DNA from: Brevundimonas sp.
Lineage (GTDB): Bacteria; Pseudomonadota; Alphaproteobacteria; Caulobacterales; Caulobacteraceae
NCBI RefSeq assembly: GCF_029945885.1
Contig: NZ_JAQSDK010000014.1
Location: 1 to 64,000 of the forward strand
Direction of reading: 5' to 3'
DNA: 64,000 nt
Numbering within the stretch: the stretch's first letter is position 1; each line of letters opens with the position of its first letter. Shown piece by piece: positions 16,675 through 25,611 of the stretch. A model generated the notes under the pieces. The model searched no databases. It was not told the DNA's origin and worked only from the letters and a program-made list of their open reading frames with translations. A program made the translations under genes and the position numbers.

Positions 16675-17226
16675 CTAGTAGCGACGGTCGTAGCGGTATT
16701 CGCGACGGTCATCGCGCGGGTTGCGATCATTGCGGTCGATGCCGTGCTCACGCTCCCAGTGGCCCTGGTTCCGGTAGCAGACGCCGCCACGATAGTAGTT
16801 GCAGTCGGCGCGCTGGCGCGAAGACTGGCTGTAGCCGCGATTGTCGCCATAGCCGTAGCCGGTGCCATAGCCGTTCCCGTAACCGCGGCTGCGGTCGATG
16901 CCGTGTTCGCGTTCCCAGTGGCCCTGGTTCCGGTAGCACTGGCCGCCGCGATAATAGTCGCAGTCGCCGCCGCTGTTCGAGGCGGCCCCGAGGGCGGCCC
17001 CGGCCAGGGCCCCGCCGGCGACATAGCTGCCGTCACCCTGGCCGATCAGGGCCCCGGCCAGGGCCCCGATGGCGGCTCCGATCAGCACGTCGCCGGTCTG
17101 GTCGCGGTCGTTGTCATGGGTGCGGTAGCGGCTCTGGGCGTCGGCGGGGGCCGCGGCCAGCAGGCTGACGGCCATGGCACCGACCAGGGCCGGCGCGGCG
17201 AGGGTGAGTCTGGAAAGCATGGTCAT
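16675..17226 (-). CDS. Secreted glycine-zipper protein with duplicated Cys/Tyr motif
   Basis: A 183-residue exported protein. The signal peptide ends near AAAPADAQS. A glycine-zipper segment (IGAAIGALAGALIGQG..VAGGALAGAALGAAS) follows. Then two near-identical units occur, each reading CxYYRGGxCYRNQGHWEREH plus GIDR, separated by a Gly-Tyr-rich linker (RGYGNGYGTGYGYGDNRGYS). The two Cys per unit could form a disulfide. Glycine zippers usually insert in the outer membrane; the duplicated unit may be a wall- or ligand-binding module. The start at 17226 follows AAGGGACGG; a second ATG lies two codons on. The duplication is of recent type because DNA and protein are both highly similar. Confidence 0.8.
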   Translation of the reverse strand: MTMLSRLTLAAPALVGAMAVSLLAAAPADAQSRYRTHDNDRDQTGDVLIGAAIGALAGALIGQGDGSYVAGGALAGAALGAASNSGGDCDYYRGGQCYRNQGHWEREHGIDRSRGYGNGYGTGYGYGDNRGYSQSSRQRADCNYYRGGVCYRNQGHWEREHGIDRNDRNPRDDRREYRYDRRY

Positions 17227-17394
17227 GGTCCGTCCCTTCGGTCTGGGGTCGGCGGGGCTGCCGAAATCCTGAGCCCCATCCTGGCGGATGCCGTCTGAAC
17301 AGGGTCGGGGGGGTCTGTTCATCCCCGGTTCATCGCGACGACGACCGGGCGGGCGTGTCCCATGCGCCGGATACGGGAATATCCGCCCGCCCCG

Positions 17395-17423
17395 CTTGAC
17401 GATGCGCTGCCGTCTGCCTACTT
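17395..17423 (+). promoter_or_regulatory. Candidate groESL promoter
   Basis: CTTGAC/TTGACG at 17395-17401 is followed by CTACTT at 17418-17423 with a 16-nt spacer, placed immediately upstream of the CIRCE element. It could be used by the housekeeping or the heat-shock sigma factor; the -10 match is weak. Confidence 0.4.
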
Positions 17424-17433
17424 GCCCCTCACG

Positions 17434-17460
17434 TTAGCACTCGATGGCATCGGCTGCCAA
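17434..17460 (+). promoter_or_regulatory. CIRCE operator (HrcA site) with a degenerate right arm
   Basis: The left arm TTAGCACTC (17434-17442) is a perfect CIRCE half-site. After exactly 9 nt, the right arm GGCTGCCAA (17452-17460) matches the consensus GAGTGCTAA at six of nine positions. It lies about 60 bp before groES, as expected for HrcA repression. Confidence 0.85.
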
Positions 17461-17518
17461 AACCGGTCCCGAGGCGCTGGCGACTCATTCTGGAAGTCTG
17501 CAATCGGAGAATACACAG

Positions 17519-17806
17519 ATGGCGTTTCGTCCTCTCGGCGATCGCGTGCTGGTCAAGCGCGTTGAAGAAGAATCCAAGACCAAGGGCGGGATCATCATCC
17601 CCGACTCGGCCAAGGAAAAGCCCCAGGAAGGTGAAGTCGTCTCGGTCGGCCCCGGTGGTCGTGACGAGGACGGCAAACATGTCGCCATGGACCTGAAGGC
17701 CGGCGACCGCATCCTGTTCGGCAAATGGTCGGGCACCGAGGTCAAGATCGACGGCGATGACCTGATCATCATGAAAGAGTCGGACGTGCTGGGCGTGCTT
17801 TCGTAA
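17519..17806 (+). CDS. groES: Co-chaperonin GroES
   Basis: A 95-residue GroES, the normal length. It starts [18 protein letters not shown] and contains the mobile loop region [21 protein letters not shown] that binds GroEL, then [28 protein letters not shown]. It forms a heptameric lid on GroEL in the cytosol and is essential for folding. It is the first gene of groESL, 56 bp before groEL, behind a CIRCE operator. The start at 17519 matches the family; the longer frame from 17444 overlaps the operator and is not used. Confidence 0.98.
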   Translation: MAFRPLGDRVLVKRVEEESKTKGGIIIPDSAKEKPQEGEVVSVGPGGRDEDGKHVAMDLKAGDRILFGKWSGTEVKIDGDDLIIMKESDVLGVLS

Positions 17807-17847
17807 GCACCGGCGTTTCCTCGACTTTTCCCCTCAACGATAGATAA

Positions 17848-19509
<1,662 letters not shown>

Positions 19510-19545
19510 TCCACGCCTTCAGGCTAAAGCTGAACGAACAGAAGA

Positions 19546-19576
19546 GGGCGGCTCCGGTGACGGGGCCGCCCTTTTT
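19546..19576 (+). terminator. Rho-independent terminator after groEL
   Basis: A GGGCGGC (19546-19552)/GCCGCCC (19565-19571) stem, extendable inward, is followed by TTTTT. It ends the groESL operon and marks the left edge of the lower-GC accessory block. Confidence 0.88.
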
Positions 19577-19599
19577 CTTACTTGCGACAGACGCTCACA

Positions 19600-19612
19600 A
19601 GAACATAGTTCT
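19600..19612 (+). promoter_or_regulatory. Candidate toxin-antitoxin operator
   Basis: AGAAC-ATA-GTTCT is a perfect interrupted palindrome about 75 bp before the predicted toxin start. Type II antitoxins of the HigA class bind such palindromes to repress their own operon. Assignment is by position only. Confidence 0.4.
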
Positions 19613-19685
19613 ACAAGGCGAAAGCGGTGTACCGTCCATTTCACGCGATTCCGTCGTAAGCGGAGATCATTGTGGTGCGAAGCGA

Positions 19686-19994
19686 TTGGACTTGGCTTTC
19701 GGGGATAAGGCGCTTCGCTTCATTTGCGAGAGCCGATTGAAGGCCCAGAAGCAAATGGGTGAGGAAGCCGCCGCTGCTCTGCATGCGAGGCTGGCCGATC
19801 TTGAGGCGGCCGATATAATCACAGACATCAGCTGGGTTCCGATGGAGATCGGAGCAACTTCGGTTGCTATCCAATTTCACCCTCGTTATCGCCTGTTCGT
19901 TGAAGCAAATGAGGCCAAGCCGCCGAAGCGAGGCGACGTCATCGATTGGAATAGGGTGGAACGCTTGCTGATAAAAAGGCTTGATCGGACATGA
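19686..19994 (+). CDS. HigB-like (RelE/ParE superfamily) toxin
   Basis: A protein of about 102 residues with the HigB/killer-type layout: DLAFGDKALRFICES, a helical region AAAALHARLADLEAADIITDI, then a strand-rich end AIQFHPRYRLFVEANE. This matches HigB toxins, where the Arg-Leu-x-Phe strand forms part of the ribosome-dependent mRNase surface. The start is uncertain. A TTG at 19686 matches the family N-terminus; the ATG at 19557 would lie inside the groEL terminator and is unlikely. It overlaps the antitoxin by ATGA, so the pair is co-translated. The order toxin-antitoxin is typical of HigBA. Confidence 0.7.
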   Translation: MDLAFGDKALRFICESRLKAQKQMGEEAAAALHARLADLEAADIITDISWVPMEIGATSVAIQFHPRYRLFVEANEAKPPKRGDVIDWNRVERLLIKRLDRT

Positions 19995-21085
19995 CTAATC
20001 GATCTTTGTTCGAGCGAGATTGGGCAGTCTCGCCCGGCGCGACCGTCCAAGATATTATAACCTCAAGGCAATTGCTCCACGGTGATGTCAGCGCGCAGCT
20101 TGACCTAACGTTGGATGGATTGGTCGATCTGATCGACGGCGCGATGCCGATTGATCAAGAGCTTGCTTCCCGCCTTGCAAATCTCTTCGGCCCAAGCGCA
20201 CCGTTCTGGATCAAGAGAGACCAACTTTTTCGACAACAATCCGAAAGCTCGGACATCCGGACGCTAGCTTCCGAGCAAGCTGCTTTTCTCGACAAGTTGC
20301 CCCTGCGCGACATGAAAGCCCTTGGTTGGCTTGCTCCGAACGAGGGCACTTCGACACGGAACTCCGCTCTTGCTTTCTTTGAGGATGACTACGGCGATTG
20401 GCGTCGAAACGGCCGAGATATCGTAGAGGCCGTAGCCTTCCGGACCTCAGTAGCTCACGAGGCCAATGCGGCGGCAGTAGCAGCGTGGCTGAGACAAGGG
20501 ATTGTTCAAGCTCGCGCGGTCGATTGTTCGAACTGGGAACCTGGGGCGCTTGCTGATGCCGTGAGCAGTATCAGGCCGCTGACACGGGTGAAGGATCCTG
20601 CGGAGTTTTTCCCGGCACTTGTCGAGCTGGGGCGAAAAGCAGGCGTGGCTATCGTGTTTGTCCGAACACCTACTGGCTGCCGAGCTAGCGGCGCGACGCA
20701 CTTTTCGCCCTCGGGTAGGCCAATCATTCAATTGAGTTTCCGGTACCGATCCGACGACCATTTTTGGTTCACGGTCTTCCATGAAATTGGGCATCTCGTT
20801 CTCCACTCATCGTCGCCCATGTTCGTGGAAGGAGCCGATTATATTTCCGGGGAAGAGGAAGCTGAAGCAGATCGCTTTTCTCAGAATGCGTTGCTCAGCT
20901 CGGAAATGCAGGACGAGCTCGAAAGCTTGGGTAAAGACTTCAAGAAGGTTATGCGCTTCGCCAAACGTGCCGGCATCTCTCCAGGCATCGTTGTGGGACA
21001 AATGCAAAAGCGAGGGCTGATCCGATACGATCAGCTCAACTTCCTCAAGGTTCGCTATGATTGGTCGCAAATGAAGGCGGCCTAA
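19991..21085 (+). CDS. HigA-type antitoxin fused to ImmA/IrrE metallopeptidase
   Basis: A 364-residue two-domain protein. The N-terminus (about residues 10-85) is an XRE/HigA helix-turn-helix: PGATVQDIITSRQLLHGDVSAQL, DLIDGAMPIDQELASRLANLF, and PFWIKRDQLF. The C-terminal half is an ImmA/IrrE peptidase with the zinc motif HEIGH at residues 264-268 and a downstream acidic EEEAEADRFSQ that supplies the third ligand. Such fusions can neutralise the toxin and be regulated by proteolysis. The stop overlaps the convergent gene by 4 bp. Base composition is visibly less GC-rich than groEL, consistent with horizontal gain. Confidence 0.88.
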   Translation: MTNRSLFERDWAVSPGATVQDIITSRQLLHGDVSAQLDLTLDGLVDLIDGAMPIDQELASRLANLFGPSAPFWIKRDQLFRQQSESSDIRTLASEQAAFLDKLPLRDMKALGWLAPNEGTSTRNSALAFFEDDYGDWRRNGRDIVEAVAFRTSVAHEANAAAVAAWLRQGIVQARAVDCSNWEPGALADAVSSIRPLTRVKDPAEFFPALVELGRKAGVAIVFVRTPTGCRASGATHFSPSGRPIIQLSFRYRSDDHFWFTVFHEIGHLVLHSSSPMFVEGADYISGEEEAEADRFSQNALLSSEMQDELESLGKDFKKVMRFAKRAGISPGIVVGQMQKRGLIRYDQLNFLKVRYDWSQMKAA

Positions 21086-22017
21086 CCTCTGAAGGGGGTG
21101 TAGCGCCCAGGAGATTTTTGCCAGTTGCACAAACTGTCTTCCATAACCTGCATGCCCAGACCTAAAAAATCACCGAGTCGAACGACCTGGGCACTAAGTT
21201 CAGGTGGGCGAGCAGGTCCGACTTTCGAGCCTGTGAAAAGGAGCCTAGCCCCATCAACAGGGCCAGTGGCAGCGCCAAAATATGGGTGGGGGGGGTCCAC
21301 GTTCACAACCCCGATCTTTCCGACCATCGTGAGATAATCAAACCGCCCGGTACGCCCAAACCTAGCGACATTCATGCTTCTATACAGCGCGTCAAACGTC
21401 TTTCTCGGGTCGTGGTTATTTGAATTCAAGGCGTCGGAAAACATGAGGGCATGCCCTCGATTGGCACCCACCCAAGCAACATAGCTCTCAATCGTGTCTG
21501 ACAAGTTCTCCCGCGCGTCGACGCGGATGCTCTCATATTTGCGGTGGTTACCAAAAACCGCGCCGCGCAGTTCGGTAGCGCGGCCTTGAAACCATGCCCT
21601 GAAGCCTAGGGGATCCGTTGATACCTTTGCCCACGTCCACGGATCACCGCCCAGCGCGCCATATACCATACGCGTCGATCGCCATCCCACGCGCCTGTGA
21701 AAACCGAAATGGGTGGATAGAAATACTAGCCAAGCGGCTTCATCAACGTCACCAGCTCGTAGGTGCAGAACAGCGGCCTTCAAAGGATCGAAGAGGTCGC
21801 TGCTTGGATCTGCTCTCTCGGTGGCAATGTCCCTCTCGCCTAGACGTTCTACATATTCAACGCGGTGAAGGCTGTCGATCATCTGCCTCACCAGACTGGA
21901 GCGCCGCTCGTCCGTGCCAATACCGGGTAAAGCAAGTTGATTGTTGAACTCGATGAGCTTTGCCGTGAGCGCATTCGCTCGGGTAACGTCAGCTGGCCGC
22001 AAGGGCGCTCTCCTCAT
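21082..22017 (-). CDS. Alpha-glutamyl/putrescinyl thymine pyrophosphorylase-like protein (clade 3 type)
   Basis: A 311-residue, mostly helical protein. Blocks I recognise as characteristic of the family named alpha-glutamyl/putrescinyl thymine pyrophosphorylase clade 3 are DPSSDLFDPLKAAVLHLRAG, WLVFLSTHFGFHRRVGWRST, FGNHRKYESI, ESYVAWV, LYRSMNVARFGRTGRFDYL and MQVMEDSLCNWQKSPGRY. Founding relatives act on hypermodified thymines in phage DNA; what this clade does is not known. The preceding thymidylate-synthase-like gene overlaps it by 29 bp, so the two are coupled. A TTG at 22002 with GGAGAG five bases upstream is a credible alternative start. Assignment rests on remembered family text and should be treated as probable. 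Confidence 0.72.
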   Translation of the reverse strand: MRRAPLRPADVTRANALTAKLIEFNNQLALPGIGTDERRSSLVRQMIDSLHRVEYVERLGERDIATERADPSSDLFDPLKAAVLHLRAGDVDEAAWLVFLSTHFGFHRRVGWRSTRMVYGALGGDPWTWAKVSTDPLGFRAWFQGRATELRGAVFGNHRKYESIRVDARENLSDTIESYVAWVGANRGHALMFSDALNSNNHDPRKTFDALYRSMNVARFGRTGRFDYLTMVGKIGVVNVDPPHPYFGAATGPVDGARLLFTGSKVGPARPPELSAQVVRLGDFLGLGMQVMEDSLCNWQKSPGRYTPFRG

Positions 22018-23038
22018 GTTCTGGACTTTCAGCGATGCTCAGATTGAGCTCTTCCTGTTTCCGCTCGATCACTCTCGAGCGCCTGCGGATATAGGTTCTG
22101 AAATAGCTGGACGACATTTCGTTCTGTAGCTTGACGACCGGCCTCAATCTCTCTGGTTCCCCATGTGAACCCTTGGTCAGGGCATAGATTGCGAGAAGCC
22201 TCACCATGTCTGCCCAAAAGGGGGTTAGTCTAGCCGCTGTCGCGATAGCGGTATCCACCGCAGAAATCCCCTGTCTTCTAAGCAATGCTTCTGCAGCAAA
22301 GACTTCGTTGATGTCGGGCCATTGACGCCCTGGGCTCATGGGGGGCATCGCGCTTGTAGGCTGGACACCCTCGCTTAAAAACCGCCCGACCTCATCACGG
22401 GAAGCGTCGTAGAGATGAAGGCTTCCAACAAGATGTTTGTAGCTACCGAGCCTATAACCTAGCTCGTTCGCGACGATCTCCTGTATCATAGTGAAAGCGA
22501 AAATGTCGTGAGGGAGACCCCAATATGCATCGTTTGATCGCATGTGTGCGATCATATGAAGGGCGCCGTCACGCTGTAGAAACTGCAAAGTGCATGTGCA
22601 CGGAATATCCTTGTGCTCCTCCTCAATATCAGTGCGGTCAAACAACTGTATAACGGCTTGTCTTGAAGTCGGCTTTTTTCGAAGCGTGTCGATTACGATC
22701 TCGTACTGTGATCGTTCTCCGCCGAAAATGCGGGGCCCATAGGCGCCCCATATTGTGCCATCAGTTTCCGCGAAATCTTTATATCTACTTATATAATACT
22801 CAATTTGTGATGAGGTGTTTGAGCATGACACATACCAAAGAAACTCTCCGAGACAGCTGAAGATTGTCCCCTTTACTTCGGTTCTGCTAAGTCTAGCTCT
22901 AGGTTGGGTGAGCTCTAGGCTGACCCCTGAAATTTCTACGTTGTCACCCTTTGTCGCTTTGAGGCGCACCTTGCTTTTGAGCAGTTTGTCGAAAACACGC
23001 GCTAGCAGGTCATCGAGTGTGGCCGCTTTCAAATACAT
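21989..23038 (-). CDS. Thymidylate synthase homologue with Asn-to-Asp substitution
   Basis: A 349-residue protein with the thymidylate synthase fold. Aligned landmarks are GEFLWYVSCSNTS (TS HELLWFL), YGPRI, SRQAVIQLF (phosphate-binding SR), the nucleophile Cys147 in IPCTCTLQF (TS PCHxxxQF), MRSNDAYWGLPHDIFAF at 166-182 (TS QRSxDxFLGLPFNI), and GSLHLYDAS (TS DxHLYxNH). The Asn of PFNI that selects dUMP is Asp178 here, as in phage dCMP hydroxymethylases. This suggests a cytosine nucleotide substrate and a product other than dTMP. About 90 extra C-terminal residues replace the usual TS C-terminus. It is the first gene of a two-gene unit with the pyrophosphorylase-like protein. Confidence 0.82.
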   Translation of the reverse strand: MYLKAATLDDLLARVFDKLLKSKVRLKATKGDNVEISGVSLELTQPRARLSRTEVKGTIFSCLGEFLWYVSCSNTSSQIEYYISRYKDFAETDGTIWGAYGPRIFGGERSQYEIVIDTLRKKPTSRQAVIQLFDRTDIEEEHKDIPCTCTLQFLQRDGALHMIAHMRSNDAYWGLPHDIFAFTMIQEIVANELGYRLGSYKHLVGSLHLYDASRDEVGRFLSEGVQPTSAMPPMSPGRQWPDINEVFAAEALLRRQGISAVDTAIATAARLTPFWADMVRLLAIYALTKGSHGEPERLRPVVKLQNEMSSSYFRTYIRRRSRVIERKQEELNLSIAESPEHEESALAAS

Positions 23039-23303
23039 AGCAACTATCCGACCTCTGTGACTCGCTTCGTTGGAGCTTGCGCTAACCGTCCTCCGGTTGC
23101 GAGCGTTTCTAGCTTTCTACCCAAATCGTCAGGAAGGGAGGCGCGCCCCTCCAACCGCCGTTCCGGTGCTGCTGTCGTCCGGTGGGGGGGAATCGGGTAC
23201 GTTTCCGCCTAATTCCTGCGAAAAACCCCCGACCGATCAATGGCCTCACGGTTTCTGAGCGCCAATTTCCCGCCCCCGTTCCGGCCTGCCCGATAATGCG
23301 GGC

Positions 23304-23816
23304 ATGACCCGATCCACACCTCTTCACCGCAAACCCTATCGCCGCCGCAATGACGCCGAATGGGACGAGATGCGGCGGCTGTATCAGGCCGGGGCCACGG
23401 CCAAGGCGCTGGTTGAACAGTATGGCGGGACCGAACGGACCCTGTATGCCCGCGCACGCCGCGACGGCTGGCGGCGCAAGGACGACCGGCCGCCGCTGAC
23501 GGGGCTGTCGCCGGCAGAGGCGGATGCGGTGGTGCGGGTGCTGGGGGCTGAGGATGGGGTGGCGGCGGCCGATGCGCCGTGCCGGGCGCTGGCGGTGGAT
23601 GCCTCACTGGGGGAGGCGGCGCGGGCGGCGGCGCAGAGCGCGATCCGCATGCTGCGCGATCTGGAACCGGCCCGGGCCTACACCTATGCGCGGCTGGCCG
23701 GGACGCTGGAACGGCTGGCGCGCGGCGGGGCCGGGGGGGATGGCGATGACCCCGACGGGACCGAGCGGGGGCGGCGGGCGGCGCTGGACTTTCTGCGGGG
23801 GGAGGGGGCGGGTTGA
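23304..23816 (+). CDS. Terminase small-subunit-like protein (GTA/phage type)
   Basis: A 170-residue protein. It opens with a basic segment and a helix-turn-helix-like region, DEMRRLYQAGATAKALVEQYGGTERTLYARARRDGWRRKD, typical of the small DNA-binding subunit next to gene-transfer-agent and phage packaging ATPases. An alanine-rich helical middle (oligomerisation region) and an acidic end follow. It would recognise or organise DNA for packaging. It overlaps the large subunit by 4 bp (TTGA), a strong sign of a pair. GC content returns to the host level here, unlike the block before it. Confidence 0.75.
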   Translation: MTRSTPLHRKPYRRRNDAEWDEMRRLYQAGATAKALVEQYGGTERTLYARARRDGWRRKDDRPPLTGLSPAEADAVVRVLGAEDGVAAADAPCRALAVDASLGEAARAAAQSAIRMLRDLEPARAYTYARLAGTLERLARGGAGGDGDDPDGTERGRRAALDFLRGEGAG

Positions 23817-25291
23817 GCGATGATGCCCCCTTCCCCCTTGATGGGAGAAGGGCCGGGGATGGGGGTGAAGGCACGAGGGTGCCGAAGGGAACGCCGGAGA
23901 CTCAATCGGTCAGAGTGTCACCCCCACCCAACCCTCCCCCATCGAGGGGGAGGGCTCTTGAATTGGACGCCGAAAGCGCCGGTGCCGCCGCCTGGGATCG
24001 GGTGGCGCATGACGGGCAGAGGGCGCCGGGTGGGGACTGGACGACCTGGCTGTTTCTGGGCGGGCGCGGGGCGGGCAAGACGCGGGCGGGGGCGGAATGG
24101 GTCTGGGCCGAGGCGGCGCGGCTGGCGCGGACGGTGGGGGCGGCGGGGCGGATCGCCCTGGTGGCGCCGACGCTGAATGACGCGCGGGCGGTGATGGTCG
24201 AGGGGCCGTCGGGGGTGCTGAACCTGCCGTTCCGCTCGGGCGCGCGGTTCGAGCCGTCGCTGCGGCGGGTGGTGTTCCCGGGCGGGGTGCTGGGGCTGAT
24301 CTTCTCGGCCCGCGAACCGGAGCGGCTGCGCGGGCCCCAGTTTCATGCGGCCTGGGGGGATGAGTTTTGTGCGTGGGAGTATGGGCAGGAAACGCTGGCG
24401 ATGTTGCGGCTGGGGTTGAGGTTGGGGGAAAGACCCCGGCTGATTCTGACGAGTACGCCGAAGCCGGGGCGGTTGCTGAGGGGTGTGCTTGACGAGCCGG
24501 GGCTGGTTCGGACGGACGCGGCGACGGCGACCAATTCCGCACACCTCGCCCCCGGGTTTCTGGCGGCGATGCTCGATCTTTACGGCGGCACCCGACGGGC
24601 GGCGCAGGAGCTGGACGGACGGGTGCTGGAGGTCGAGGGCGCGCTATTTGGGCTGGAGGAAATCGATAAGGCGAGAGCGCTGGGAGCCGACTGGGGCCCC
24701 GCCTTCGCGGGGATGAACGGGGTAGGGCACGATCAACCGTCCGGGACCATTCGGGGCTCAAGTAGCGCGAAGCGCGATAGCCCCCTGCAAGAAGTGGTTG
24801 TTGCCGTGGACCCGCCGGCGGGGCCGCTATCCGGGCGGGCGCGGGATGCGTGCGGGATCGTGGTGGCGGGACGGGCGGGGGACCGGGTTCTGGTGCTGGC
24901 CGACCGGACGGTGCGGGGGCTGTCGCCCGAGGGCTGGGCCGGGCGGGTGCGGGCGGCGGTCGAGGCGTATGGCGCGCACCGGGTGGTGGTCGAGACCAAC
25001 CAGGGCGGGGCCATGGCCGGGGCGGTGCTGCGGGCGGCGGGGCTGACGGTGCCGATCCGGCGCGTGCATGCGGTGCTGGGCAAGGCGGCGCGGGCCGAGC
25101 CGGTGGCGGCCCTCTATGAACAGGGCCGGGTCGCCCATGCCGCCGGGCTGGAGCCGCTGGAAGAGGAACTGTGTGGTCTGGGCGGTGAGGGCGGCGGTCG
25201 CGCCAGCCCCGACCGGGCGGATGCGCTGGTGTGGGCCGTCACCGACCTGCTGCTGCAGCGGCGGGACGGCCCCTGGGTGCGGGCGCTCTAG
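23813..25291 (+). CDS. Terminase large subunit (DNA-packaging ATPase/nuclease), GTA-like
   Basis: A 492-residue packaging motor. Walker A is GGRGAGKT at residues 83-90. The Walker B-like WGDE at 181-184 carries the catalytic Glu; coupling motif text LILTSTPKP follows. The nuclease half shows acidic positions in VVVAVDPPAG, VVVETNQGGAMAG and SPDRADALVWAV. The text is closest to gene-transfer-agent TerL proteins. The N-terminal 50 residues and a segment near residues 295-325 are low-complexity and encoded by palindromic repeat DNA, so the original start may be further in, near 23961. No portal or capsid genes follow; the gene and its partner stand alone. Confidence 0.88.
   Translation: MSDDAPFPLDGRRAGDGGEGTRVPKGTPETQSVRVSPPPNPPPSRGRALELDAESAGAAAWDRVAHDGQRAPGGDWTTWLFLGGRGAGKTRAGAEWVWAEAARLARTVGAAGRIALVAPTLNDARAVMVEGPSGVLNLPFRSGARFEPSLRRVVFPGGVLGLIFSAREPERLRGPQFHAAWGDEFCAWEYGQETLAMLRLGLRLGERPRLILTSTPKPGRLLRGVLDEPGLVRTDAATATNSAHLAPGFLAAMLDLYGGTRRAAQELDGRVLEVEGALFGLEEIDKARALGADWGPAFAGMNGVGHDQPSGTIRGSSSAKRDSPLQEVVVAVDPPAGPLSGRARDACGIVVAGRAGDRVLVLADRTVRGLSPEGWAGRVRAAVEAYGAHRVVVETNQGGAMAGAVLRAAGLTVPIRRVHAVLGKAARAEPVAALYEQGRVAHAAGLEPLEEELCGLGGEGGGRASPDRADALVWAVTDLLLQRRDGPWVRAL
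23822..23953. repeat. Inverted palindromic repeat embedded in the terminase gene
   Basis: Two related arms of about 38 nt, around 23824-23861 and 23915-23953 (inverted copy), share CCCCCTTGATGGG..GGGGGTGA-like sequence and are separated by about 50 bp. They lie inside the annotated N-terminus of the terminase large subunit. This is either an in-frame insertion or a sign that translation starts downstream. Confidence 0.6.
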
Positions 25292-25449
25292 TCCTCGGCG
25301 GGCGGGGTCTCGGGCTGCGGGCCCTCGCCGGCTTCCCAGGCGGCCTGGGCTTTCTTTTCAGCCTTCTTGGCGGCCTTTTCGGCGGCCTTCTTGGCGTCGG
25401 CGCGGTCGCGCTCCATGCGTTCGAAACTGTAGTTGGGCTTGCGGGCCAT
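25288..25449 (-). CDS. Small conserved basic/helical protein
   Basis: A 53-residue protein. It begins MARKPNYSFERMERDRADAK and continues as a Lys/Ala-rich helix (KAAEKAAKKAEKKAQAAWEA), ending in an acidic-proline tail. I recognise this start as that of a small conserved hypothetical protein of Caulobacterales. The AAGAGAGACCTCC just upstream of the ATG at 25449 supports the short start; the longer frame to 25575 has no supporting features. It overlaps the convergent terminase gene by 4 bp. Function unknown; the charge pattern suggests a coiled coil or nucleic-acid contact. Confidence 0.7.
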   Translation of the reverse strand: MARKPNYSFERMERDRADAKKAAEKAAKKAEKKAQAAWEAGEGPQPETPPAED

Positions 25450-25611
25450 GGAGGTCTCTCTTTCGTGGCGCTGTCGCGCTTCGCGCTGCGGGAGCGCCGG
25501 GAGGTCGATATGGCACCGGCGCGCGGCGCGCGGTCCCGGGGCGGTCACCCGCCCGTCCCGCCCTGTTTGAGCCATCGGGCCGCCGGGGACAACCTTCCGG
25601 GTGAAGATGAC

